The notes beneath the pieces are model-generated. The model worked only from the letters and a program-made list of their open reading frames with translations, searched no databases and had not been told where the DNA came from. A DNA stretch of 64,000 nucleotides from Nocardia panacis. Its GTDB lineage: Bacteria > Actinomycetota > Actinomycetes > Mycobacteriales > Mycobacteriaceae. Where the stretch lies: assembly GCF_003598715.1 (NCBI RefSeq), contig NZ_QZFU01000023.1, positions 186,001-250,000 of the forward strand. Reading direction: 5' to 3'. Positions within the stretch are counted from its first letter, which is position 1. Each line of letters starts with the position of its first letter. This document shows positions 7,871 to 15,703 of the stretch, one piece after another. The position numbers were made by a program, and so were the translations under genes.

Positions 7871-8706
7871 CCGACTATCGGCTCGCCGCCGAGGACCTCA
7901 CCCTCGGCTACGGCGAGCGCGTCATCATCGACAGGCTCTCGTTGCGGATCGAACCCGGCCTGATCACCACCGTCATCGGCCCCAACGGCTGCGGCAAATC
8001 CACGCTGCTGCGCTCGCTGGGCAGGCTGCTGCGCCCGCGCGCGGGTCGCATCGTCCTGGACGGCAAGGCCATTTCGAGCATGAAGACCAGGGAGGTGGCG
8101 CGCGCGGTCGGCGTGCTGCCGCAAACACCGACCGCACCCGAAGGGTTGACGGTCGCGGATCTGGTGGCGCGCGGACGTCATCCGCATCAGTCCTGGCTGC
8201 GCCAGTGGTCCGCCGACGACGAGGCCGAGGTTTTGGCCGCGCTGGCCCGGACCGGCATCGCCGACCTGGCCGAGCGCACTCTCGACGAACTGTCCGGCGG
8301 CCAGCGCCAGCGCGCCTGGATCTCCATGGCCTTGGCCCAGGGCACCGATATCCTGCTGCTCGACGAGCCCACTACCTATCTGGACCTGGCCCATTCCCTC
8401 GAGGTGCTCGATCTGGTTGACCGACTGCACGACGAGCACGGCCGCACGGTGGTGATGGTGCTGCACGATCTGAATCTGGCCATCCGCTACAGCGACCGAC
8501 TGGTGGTGATGCGGGCGGGACGCATTGTGGCGCAGGGGGAACCGGCCGATATCATCGACGCGGCGCTGCTGCGCGAGGTGTTCGGCCTCGAGGCGGCCGT
8601 GCTCGAGGATCCGGTCTCCGGCCGCCCGATGATCACGCCCATCGGCGCGCGCCATGTCCGCGTGAGTAACGCCACACAGCTACCGGTCAGTTACGACAAG
8701 GTGTAG
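7867..8706 (+). CDS. Iron-siderophore ABC transporter ATPase (FecE/FepC type)
   Basis: 279 residues from ATG 7867. Walker A is GPNGCGKST, the Q-loop region is GVLPQTPTAPEGLTV, the signature is LSGGQRQRAWI, Walker B is ILLLDEPTTYLDL and the switch His is in MVLHDLNLA. It powers the two permeases encoded just upstream, with which it overlaps by four bases, completing a three-gene operon. ALRGTP-like variations are absent; all catalytic motifs are intact. Confidence 0.93.
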   Translation: MTDYRLAAEDLTLGYGERVIIDRLSLRIEPGLITTVIGPNGCGKSTLLRSLGRLLRPRAGRIVLDGKAISSMKTREVARAVGVLPQTPTAPEGLTVADLVARGRHPHQSWLRQWSADDEAEVLAALARTGIADLAERTLDELSGGQRQRAWISMALAQGTDILLLDEPTTYLDLAHSLEVLDLVDRLHDEHGRTVVMVLHDLNLAIRYSDRLVVMRAGRIVAQGEPADIIDAALLREVFGLEAAVLEDPVSGRPMITPIGARHVRVSNATQLPVSYDKV

Positions 8707-8742
8707 TACGCAATCGCGTCGTTGAGTCCGTAAACTTGGGGA

Positions 8743-9141
8743 ATGGCAGGACTTGGTGAACTCGAGAAAGCGGTCATGGACCAACTGTGGTCCAGCGACG
8801 AACCGCAAACCGTTCGGCAGGTGCACGAGGCACTGGCCGCCCGCCGCGAACTCGCGTACACCACGGTGATGACGGTGCTGCAACGCCTGGCGAAGAAGAA
8901 TCTGGTGGTCCAGCAACGCGACGACCGCGCCCACCGCTACGCCCCGGTCCACACCCGCGACGAGTTGGTGGCCAGCCTGATGGTCGACGCGCTGCAGCAG
9001 GCCGAGGAGGCGGGCAGCCGCGCCGCCGCGCTGGTGCACTTCGTCGAACAGGTCGGCAAGGACGAGGCCGCGGCACTGCGCGAGGCACTCGCTAAGCTCG
9101 AAACCGACGAAGACGAGGACGAGGCAGCGCCGCCCCATTGA
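8743..9141 (+). CDS. blaI: BlaI/MecI/CopY-family repressor (Rv1846c-like)
   Basis: 132 residues from ATG 8743. The winged-helix DNA-binding half is clear: LGELEKAVMDQLW, TVRQVHEALAARRELAY, TTVMTVLQRLAKKNLV, followed by DDRAHRYAPVHTRDELVASLMVD. The C-terminal half is helical and ends acidic (DEDEDEAAPPH). BlaI represses beta-lactamase and related genes as a dimer and is inactivated by proteolysis. The next gene encodes the partner-type M56 membrane protease, as in M. tuberculosis (Rv1846c-Rv1845c). Confidence 0.9.
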   Translation: MAGLGELEKAVMDQLWSSDEPQTVRQVHEALAARRELAYTTVMTVLQRLAKKNLVVQQRDDRAHRYAPVHTRDELVASLMVDALQQAEEAGSRAAALVHFVEQVGKDEAAALREALAKLETDEDEDEAAPPH

Positions 9142-9212
9142 GCGGCAGCGCAGCCACATCGAGCAGTAGAATCCTCGGACCAGACCCCCACAACGCAGTG
9201 AGCTGAGTCGAG

Positions 9213-10151
9213 ATGAACGCAACCGCGCCGGTATTCGCCGGACTCGCCTTGCTTCTCGCGGGTCCCGCCCCGGCACTGTTGGCGCGGGCGAAGTGGACCT
9301 ACCGGACCCCGCGCGCCGCGCTGGTGCTGTGGCAGGCCATCGCGTTGGCGGCCGTGCTCAGCGCCTTCGGCTCCGGTCTGGCCATCGCCGCCGAACTGCT
9401 GGTTCCCGGCCCCGACGGCAGGCCGACCACCTCCCCCACCCGCGAGATAGACGCGCTCGGGCTGCCGCTGTGGCTGGCCTACATCTTCGTCTTCGCACTC
9501 ACCCTGCTGGTGGGCGCGCGGCTCATCTGGGCGGTGCTGCGGGTCGGCGTGCACACCCGAAGACGACGCGCCAAGCACCGCATGCTCGTGGATCTGCTGG
9601 ATCAGGGCGGCCCGGCCCGGCGCGCCGCCGATATCCGGGTCCTGGCCGCCCCCGAACCGATCGCCTACTGCCTACCCGGTCTGCGGCGGCGCGTCGTGGT
9701 CAGCGCGGGCACCCTCGACAATCTCGACGAGAAGGAGCTCGCGGCCATCCTCAGCCACGAGCGCTCCCATCTGCGCGCCCGCCACGACCTGGTCCTCGAG
9801 GCGTTCACCGCCGCGCACGAAGCCTTCCCGCGCCTGGTGCGCAGCAAATCGGCGCTGGATTCGGTCAAACTGCTCATCGAACTGCTCGCCGACGATTCCG
9901 CGGTCAAGGCGACGGGTCCGCGCCCGCTGGCCCGCGCGCTGGTCGCCTGTTCCAAGTCCACCGCCCCGCAGGGCGCGCTCGCCGTCGGCGGGCCGAGCAC
10001 CCTGATCCGCATCCAGCGCCTGTCCGGTCCGCTCGGCGACCGCAAGCTCTCCGCCGCCGCCTACCTGGGCTCCGCCGCCATCCTCGTGGTGCCCACACTG
10101 GCCGTGGCCATTCCCTGGCTGGTCGAACTCAGCCGCCTGTTCCGTTCCTGA
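9213..10151 (+). CDS. M56 (BlaR1/MecR1-type) membrane zinc metalloprotease (Rv1845c-like)
   Basis: 312 residues from ATG 9213. There are three N-terminal hydrophobic segments (residues 5-25, 35-60, 85-110), then a cytosolic peptidase domain with PIAYCLPGLRRRVVVSAGTL and the zinc site ILSHERSHLRARHDLVLEAF (HExxH), followed by ELLADDSAVK as third ligand region and a last membrane segment near residues 285-305. There is no penicillin-binding sensor domain, unlike full BlaR1. It probably cleaves the BlaI-type repressor encoded upstream. A weak hairpin (10184-10210) lies after the stop. Confidence 0.85.
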   Translation: MNATAPVFAGLALLLAGPAPALLARAKWTYRTPRAALVLWQAIALAAVLSAFGSGLAIAAELLVPGPDGRPTTSPTREIDALGLPLWLAYIFVFALTLLVGARLIWAVLRVGVHTRRRRAKHRMLVDLLDQGGPARRAADIRVLAAPEPIAYCLPGLRRRVVVSAGTLDNLDEKELAAILSHERSHLRARHDLVLEAFTAAHEAFPRLVRSKSALDSVKLLIELLADDSAVKATGPRPLARALVACSKSTAPQGALAVGGPSTLIRIQRLSGPLGDRKLSAAAYLGSAAILVVPTLAVAIPWLVELSRLFRS

Positions 10152-10344
10152 GGCGGGACCCGGCCGCCCACCGGGTTTACCCAGACGAATCCCCAGCACC
10201 GCGATTCGTCGGTGGAGCCTGCCGGGCGGTAGGCTCGATAATCGAATCACCCCTGATCAACCGGTTCGCAGCCGGACTCATCCGCTCGGCCGCACCCACG
10301 AGTGCCACAGCTTGCCGCGCCGAGGCACGAAAGGCACCCATTCA

Positions 10345-12045
10345 GTGACCCGTTCCACATCCGCCAGTTTCGCGGAGCTCGGCCTGCCCGCCGTCCTGGT
10401 GCAAGCGCTGCGCCGCGACGGCATCGAGGCGCCGTTCCCCATCCAGGCGGCGACCATCGCCGACGCTCTAGCGGGTCGGGATGTGCTCGGACGCGGGCCC
10501 ACCGGGTCCGGAAAGACCCTCGCCTTCGGGTTGCCCATGGTGACCAGGCTCGCGGGCTCCCCCGCCAAGCCGACCCGTCCCGTCGGCCTGATCCTCGCGC
10601 CCACCAGGGAATTGGCCGCCCAGATCGAGCGCTCGCTGGACGAACCGGCCCGCGCGCTCGGTCTGCGCATCGCCTCGGTCGTCGGCGGCGCGCCCATCAA
10701 GCGCCAGGCCGACCGGCTCGCGCGCGGCGTCGACCTGCTCATCGCCACGCCGGGACGCCTCGCCGACCTGGTCGCCCAGGGTTCGGCCGACCTGTCCGAG
10801 GTGCGGATCACCGCACTCGACGAGGCCGACCACATGGCCGATATGGGCTTCCTGCCGCAGGTCACCAAGCTGCTCGACCGCACACCGAAACACGGTCAGC
10901 GCCTGCTGTTCTCGGCCACTCTCGACGGCGAGGTCGACAAACTCGTCAGGCGCTATCTCACCGATCCGATCACCCACTCCACCGCGCCGCCCGCCGCCTC
11001 GGTCACCACCATGACCCACCACCTGCTGTTCGTGGACAAGGGCGACAAGCGGGCCGTGCTCACCGAGATCGCCGCGCGCACGGGCCGCACCATCATCTTC
11101 GTCCGCACCAAATACGGTGCGGACCGGCTCGCAAAACAGTTGCGCGCCACCGGGATCGAGGTCGGCGCCCTGCACGGCGGCAAGGCACAGAACAACCGGA
11201 CCCGCACCCTGTCGGCCTTCGCCGAGGGCGATGTCCCGGTCCTCATCTGCACCGATGTCGCCGCGCGCGGCATCCACGTCGACGACATCTCCCTTGTCGT
11301 GCACGCCGATCCCCCGGCCGAATCCAAGTCGTATCTGCACCGCGCGGGCCGCACCGCCCGCGCCGGGGCCGAGGGTACGGTCGTCACCCTCGTCACCGCC
11401 GAGGAGCGCGCCGACGTCGAGAAGATGACGCGCAAGGCGGGCATCGACATCGAGGGCGTGAACGTGCGTCCGGGTGATGCCCGATTGGTCGCCATCACCG
11501 GTGCGCGCGCGGGCGCGGCGGCGGATCTGCCCGAGCCGGGCGCGAATTCGCGCAGGCGCGGCGGACAGACCGCACGCACCGCGGCGGAGACCTCCGCACC
11601 CACCGGCAAGTTCCGCAGACAGGTGGGCGACACCGCGACGCGCGCAGTCGCCAAGACCGGCCGCGGCGCCGGGTCCGAGGGCAGCCGCCGTTCGGCGGGA
11701 CGGGCCGTGGATTCCGATGCCGATCGGACGACCCGTACGGGTCATCGGACGGCGCAGACCGATTCCCGCACCGGACGGGGTCGACCACAGGACGGCGGCA
11801 GGCCGAGGGCAGCGGCGGGTGAGGCCAGGACGGGTGTCGGTCGAGCGGCCCGAAGCGGCAAACCCGGCGCACAGGCGGGCTCGAGCGGACGCGCGGGTGG
11901 CGCCGCCGCGGCGCGATCCGGGGCGGAGAAGTCGGCGGCGCGGTCCGGACAGTTCGGAGCGGGCAGGCCGAACAGGGGAGACACGCCCGGCGGTGCTCGG
12001 CGACACGCCGGGGCGAGTGGTCGCCGCAACCGAGGAGCAAATTAG
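10345..12045 (+). CDS. DEAD-box RNA helicase with long basic tail
   Basis: 566 residues from GTG 10345 (VTRSTSASFAEL); a TTG at 10312 is also in frame but has no ribosome site. The helicase core is complete: Q-motif SFAELGLPAVLVQALRRDG, motif I GPTGSGKT, Ia PTRELAAQ, II LDEADHM, III SAT, and VI HRAGRTARAG. It would unwind RNA duplexes with ATP, in ribosome assembly or RNA decay. From about residue 390 the protein changes to a 175-residue low-complexity tail rich in Arg, Gly, Ser, Ala and Thr with many GR/RG steps, likely disordered and RNA-binding. The next gene starts two bases after the stop. Confidence 0.88.
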   Translation: MTRSTSASFAELGLPAVLVQALRRDGIEAPFPIQAATIADALAGRDVLGRGPTGSGKTLAFGLPMVTRLAGSPAKPTRPVGLILAPTRELAAQIERSLDEPARALGLRIASVVGGAPIKRQADRLARGVDLLIATPGRLADLVAQGSADLSEVRITALDEADHMADMGFLPQVTKLLDRTPKHGQRLLFSATLDGEVDKLVRRYLTDPITHSTAPPAASVTTMTHHLLFVDKGDKRAVLTEIAARTGRTIIFVRTKYGADRLAKQLRATGIEVGALHGGKAQNNRTRTLSAFAEGDVPVLICTDVAARGIHVDDISLVVHADPPAESKSYLHRAGRTARAGAEGTVVTLVTAEERADVEKMTRKAGIDIEGVNVRPGDARLVAITGARAGAAADLPEPGANSRRRGGQTARTAAETSAPTGKFRRQVGDTATRAVAKTGRGAGSEGSRRSAGRAVDSDADRTTRTGHRTAQTDSRTGRGRPQDGGRPRAAAGEARTGVGRAARSGKPGAQAGSSGRAGGAAAARSGAEKSAARSGQFGAGRPNRGDTPGGARRHAGASGRRNRGAN

Positions 12046-12047
12046 TC

Positions 12048-12893
12048 GTGACGGGGAATCCGGTGGGTGCGATCATCTGCGGGCTCATCGCCGCGCTCAT
12101 GTTCGCGCTCGCCGCAGTCGCGCAGCAAAGCGCGGCCGCGGCGGTGCCGGAGGACAAGCCGCTGGTCGGTCAACTGGTCCGCAATCCGAGATGGTGGGCG
12201 GGCATTGTCGGCGATATCGGCGGATACGGATTCCAGGTGGCGGCGCTGGCGCTGGGCGCGGTGCTGCTGGTGCAGCCGATCCTGGTGAGCGCCTTGGTTT
12301 TCGCGCTGCCGCTGGCCGCACGGTTGAATGGCCGCCGCATCACCGGACGCACCTGGGCCATCGCCGTCGCCCTGGCGGGCGCCCTCGCCTGCTTCCTCGT
12401 CGTCGGCAATCCGAGTGAAGGCAAAACCTATGCGCCCCTTGGCGATTGGGCGCTGCCGCTCGGCCTGATGATCGTCGTGATCGCGGTGGCGGCCGTCCTC
12501 GGCCTGCGCGGCGGCGATCCGAGCCGTCGGGCGCTGCTGCTCGGCGCGGCCAGCGGCTCGCTCTACGGTCTGGCCGCCGCCCTGACCGAATACGTCTCCA
12601 CCCTCTTCGAACACGGTATCGGGCACGTGGTCGCCAGTTGGCAGACCTGGGCGCTGATCATCGCGGGCCTTGTCGGATTCTTCCTGCAGCAGAAGGGTTT
12701 CCAGGCGGGTCCGCTGGCGGCCTCGCTCCCCGCCGTCACCATCGCCGAACCACTGGCCGCCGCCTACATCGGCATTACCGTTCTCGACGAGCGCTTCCGC
12801 ACCAACACCGTCGGGCTGGTCGTCACCGCGGCGGCCGTACTCGTCATGTGCGCCACCACGATCCGACTGTCCCGTGCTCAAGCCGCCGCCTGA
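12048..12893 (+). CDS. DMT/EamA-like ten-helix membrane transporter
   Basis: 281 residues from GTG 12048. Nine to ten hydrophobic segments are seen. Features include a first helix ending AVAQQSAAAAVPE, an internal repeat in the second half, and VTIAEPLAAAYIGITVLDERF, the end-of-repeat pattern of drug/metabolite transporters (EamA-like). Substrate unknown. The gene is coupled to the helicase gene and followed by a strong bidirectional terminator. Confidence 0.75.
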   Translation: MTGNPVGAIICGLIAALMFALAAVAQQSAAAAVPEDKPLVGQLVRNPRWWAGIVGDIGGYGFQVAALALGAVLLVQPILVSALVFALPLAARLNGRRITGRTWAIAVALAGALACFLVVGNPSEGKTYAPLGDWALPLGLMIVVIAVAAVLGLRGGDPSRRALLLGAASGSLYGLAAALTEYVSTLFEHGIGHVVASWQTWALIIAGLVGFFLQQKGFQAGPLAASLPAVTIAEPLAAAYIGITVLDERFRTNTVGLVVTAAAVLVMCATTIRLSRAQAAA

Positions 12894-12904
12894 TTATCAG
12901 GCCG

Positions 12905-12955
12905 AGGGCGTGTGTCGGAGTCTCATCCTCCGAATGAGACTCCGACACACGCCCT
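12905..12955. terminator. Bidirectional terminator hairpin between convergent genes
   Basis: Perfect 22-bp inverted repeat (12905-12926 and 12934-12955) with a 7-base loop. It separates the DMT transporter gene from the convergent APH-like gene and reaches into the stop codon of the latter. Confidence 0.85.
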
Positions 12956-13892
12956 AGAGATGGAAGCGGCGGATGGTGTCGGTCAGCACCGCCAAGCGTT
13001 CCGCACCGAAGTCCGGCAGGTCGTTCTCGATGCCGTGCAGGACATCACGGGCCGGGTCGGCGCAGGCCCAGAAGCGGAGTTTGCGTTCCAGGCCGGGATC
13101 CAGGTCGGCGCCGCGGGCCTGCTGGACCCGGCGAACGAACGCCGGACCGGCCTCCGGGTAGAGGTAGGCGAGATCGTAAGCCGGATCACCGATCTCGGTA
13201 TCGCCGAAGTCGATGAGGCCGGTGATTCGGGTGTCGGTCACCAGCAGGTGGTCGAGGCTGATATCGGAGTGCAGCAGGGTCGGACGGTAGGCGAAGTTCG
13301 CGTCGTCGGCGAGATACCCCTCCCATGCGGCCAGCAGCGCGCGGGCTTCGGGGGCGGGCAGCAGCGGGATCACTTCCGCACGCACCGCGTCCAGGTCCTC
13401 CGCGAAATCACCACGCGGGTCGGCGGTTTCGATACCGAGTTCGCGCGCGCGGTCGACCGGGAACCCGTGCAGGGCATCGATGAGTTCCGCGAGCACGCGC
13501 ACCGCGTCGGGAGTCCGCGCGATCCCCCGGCGCTCCCATTCCGCGACGGACAGCGAGTCGCCCGGCACGGCCGGATAGACGCAGAATCGGCCGGGACCGA
13601 GCGGATTCGGCGCCGTGAACAGGAAGCCGGGAATGGGCAGCGGCAGCCGCAACGCCAGTTCCGGCAGCAGCCGCGCCTCGCGGGCGATGCCGTCCGCGCC
13701 GTCCAGGCTCTGCGGCAGCCGCAGCACGTGCCCGACACCGGCGTGCTCCAGCAGCAGTGCGACGCTGTCCATTCCGGCCCCGAGCGGTTGCAGCGACCCG
13801 TCGGCCAACTCGGGGCGCGGCGATTCGGCGAGTGCGGCGCGCACCGAGACATCCCAATCGACCGGCAGTTCCACGCTCGCGCTCATATCCAT
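12954..13892 (-). CDS. Aminoglycoside phosphotransferase (APH)-family kinase
   Basis: 312 residues from ATG 13892 (a second ATG two codons later). The C-terminal lobe has the kinase catalytic loop LLHSDISLDHLLV (His-Asp-x(4)-His, where many APH enzymes have HGDxxxxN) and the metal-binding GLIDFGDTEIGDPAYDLAYL. The N-lobe ATP site is GAGMDSVALLLEHAG. The family phosphorylates small molecules, including aminoglycosides, macrolides and choline-like substrates; the actual substrate cannot be read and resistance should not be assumed. It stands alone between a terminator and the divergent guaB1 gene. Confidence 0.75.
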   Translation of the reverse strand: MDMSASVELPVDWDVSVRAALAESPRPELADGSLQPLGAGMDSVALLLEHAGVGHVLRLPQSLDGADGIAREARLLPELALRLPLPIPGFLFTAPNPLGPGRFCVYPAVPGDSLSVAEWERRGIARTPDAVRVLAELIDALHGFPVDRARELGIETADPRGDFAEDLDAVRAEVIPLLPAPEARALLAAWEGYLADDANFAYRPTLLHSDISLDHLLVTDTRITGLIDFGDTEIGDPAYDLAYLYPEAGPAFVRRVQQARGADLDPGLERKLRFWACADPARDVLHGIENDLPDFGAERLAVLTDTIRRFHL

Positions 13893-14020
13893 CCCCGAAT
13901 CCTAGGCGCATGTCCGAATTGTGCGGTTCGCCCGGTCGGTTCGATAGTGATCGGCATCTCATTCAGATCGAGTGCGCGTGATTCGCCCGCGCGACCGCGT
14001 CCGCCACTACCATCGGGTGA

Positions 14021-15457
14021 GTGCAATTTCTCCCCGGTCATCAGCCGCCGTACGACCTGACCTACGACGACGTCTTCCTCGTGCCCAACCGCACCGATGT
14101 CGCCTCCCGGTTCGACGTTGACCTGTCGACCGCCGACGGGTCCGGCACCACCATCCCCCTTGTCGTGGCCAATATGACAGCGGTCGCGGGCCGCCGCATG
14201 GCCGAAACGGTCGCCAGGCGCGGCGGCATCGTGGTCCTGCCGCAGGATCTGCCGCTGCCCGCCGCCGCCGAGACCATCGCCTTCGTCAAGAGCCGCTCGC
14301 TCACCGCCGATACCCCGGTCACCCTGGATCCGGAGCGCTCGGTGTCCGAGGCCGTGGCGCTGATGCACAAGCGCGCGCACGGCGCGGTCGTGGTGGTCGA
14401 GAACGGCCGCCCCTTCGGCGTGGTCACCGAGGCGTCGTGCACCGATGTGGATCGGTTCGCCCGGTTGCGCGCCGTCGCGCTGACCGATTTCGTGCAGGCC
14501 CCGGCAGCCACGTCACCGCGCGAGATCTTCGAGATGCTCGAGGCCAAGCATGCCGATCTGGCCGTGCTCACCGCGCCCGACGGCACGCTGGCCGGTGTGC
14601 TGACCCGCCTCGGCGCACTGCGCACCGGCATCTACACACCCGCGGTCGATGCCAAGGGGCAACTGCGGGTGGCCGCCGCGGTCGGCATCAACGGCGATGT
14701 CGCGGCCAAGGCCAAGGCGCTGGTCGACGCGGGCGCGGACCTGCTGGTCATCGATACCGCCCACGGCCACCAGGAGAAGATGCTCGAAACCCTGCGCGCC
14801 GTGCGGGATCTGGGTCTCGGCGTGCCGTTGGCGGCCGGAAATGTGGTGTCCGCCCAAGGCACTCGCGACCTGGCGGCGGCGGGCGCGGATATCGTGAAGG
14901 TCGGCGTCGGTCCCGGCGCCATGTGCACCACCCGCATGATGACGGGCGTGGGCCGTCCGCAGTTCTCTGCCGTGGCCGAATGCGCCGCCGCCGCAAAGGA
15001 ACTCGGCGTGCACATCTGGGCCGACGGCGGTGTGCGCCACCCCCGCGACGTGGCCCTGGCGCTGGCGGCGGGCGCATCCAATGTGATGATCGGCTCCTGG
15101 TTCGCCGGAACCTACGAATCCCCCGGCGATCTGCGCGTCGACCGCGACGGCAACGCCTACAAGGAGAGTTTCGGCATGGCCTCCAAGCGCGCCGTGGCCG
15201 CCCGCACCGCCGCCGACTCCGGCTTCGACCGCGCCCGCAAGGCGCTGTTCGAGGAGGGCATCTCCAGCTCGCGCATGCGGCTGGATCCGGAACGTCCGGG
15301 TGTCGAGGATCTCATCGACCACATCACCTCCGGTGTGCGCAGCTCCTGCACCTACGCGGGCGCCCGCACCCTGGCCGAATTCCACGACCGCGCCGTCATC
15401 GGCGTGCAGTCCGCGGCCGGATTCGCCGAGGGCAGGCCGCTCCCCAGCGGGTGGTAG
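14021..15457 (+). CDS. guaB1: GuaB1-type IMP dehydrogenase-family protein (GMP reductase type)
   Basis: 478 residues from GTG 14021 (VQFLPGHQPPYDLTYDDVF). The (beta/alpha)8 barrel is of the IMPDH/GMP reductase superfamily: GGIVVLPQDLP, then an inserted CBS pair (about residues 95-205), DLLVIDTAHGHQEKML, and the catalytic loop VGVGPGAMCTTRMMTGVG with the active Cys. C-terminal markers are DGGVRHPRDVALALAAGA and SSRMRLDPERP. Work on mycobacterial GuaB1, as I recall, shows a GMP reductase that returns GMP to IMP in purine salvage, regulated by CBS-bound nucleotides. Gene order with the two downstream CNNM/CBS proteins matches Rv1843c-Rv1841c. A hairpin follows at 15494-15529. Confidence 0.88.
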   Translation: MQFLPGHQPPYDLTYDDVFLVPNRTDVASRFDVDLSTADGSGTTIPLVVANMTAVAGRRMAETVARRGGIVVLPQDLPLPAAAETIAFVKSRSLTADTPVTLDPERSVSEAVALMHKRAHGAVVVVENGRPFGVVTEASCTDVDRFARLRAVALTDFVQAPAATSPREIFEMLEAKHADLAVLTAPDGTLAGVLTRLGALRTGIYTPAVDAKGQLRVAAAVGINGDVAAKAKALVDAGADLLVIDTAHGHQEKMLETLRAVRDLGLGVPLAAGNVVSAQGTRDLAAAGADIVKVGVGPGAMCTTRMMTGVGRPQFSAVAECAAAAKELGVHIWADGGVRHPRDVALALAAGASNVMIGSWFAGTYESPGDLRVDRDGNAYKESFGMASKRAVAARTAADSGFDRARKALFEEGISSSRMRLDPERPGVEDLIDHITSGVRSSCTYAGARTLAEFHDRAVIGVQSAAGFAEGRPLPSGW

Positions 15458-15493
15458 TCGACTACAACCGGTGACGAGTTCGACACGCTTCGG

Positions 15494-15529
15494 TACCTGG
15501 GCGGCGCGCTACCGCACGTCGCCCAGGTA
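15494..15529 (+). terminator. Hairpin after guaB1
   Basis: 10-bp perfect inverted repeat (15494-15503 with 15520-15529) around a 16-base loop, 37 bp after the guaB1 stop. No T-run follows, so it may be a weak terminator. Confidence 0.45.
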
Positions 15530-15571
15530 GCATGAGAGTTGCCAAATGCTCGTGCATGCGAAAGGAACCAG

Positions 15572-15703
15572 TTGTCACCCGCGTCCGAGGGCGCCGCACA
15601 GGAGGGCTCCTCTACCGAGCCGGGTGAGCAACCCGGCGTCCTCCTTCCCGTAGCCGTCCCCCTTCTTCTTCCCGCAGTGCCGCTCGCCTTCGGGCGGTGT
15701 TGA
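15572..15703 (+). CDS. Possible 43-residue small membrane peptide coupled to the CBS gene
   Basis: TTG at 15572 lies five bases after AAAGGA, a strong ribosome site. The frame gives a polar N-terminus (SPASEGAAQEGSSTEPGEQ) and a hydrophobic C-terminus (GVLLPVAVPLLLPAVPLAFG) and ends in TGA at 15701, overlapping the start region of the CNNM/CBS gene (GTG 15697, ATG 15706). The arrangement suggests translational coupling. No family recognised; it could also be a chance frame. Confidence 0.35.
   Translation: MSPASEGAAQEGSSTEPGEQPGVLLPVAVPLLLPAVPLAFGRC

Noticed and set aside
8707..8742. BlaI operator upstream of blaI
   Set aside because: The gap is only 36 bp and I could not find a convincing TACA-TGTA type palindrome.
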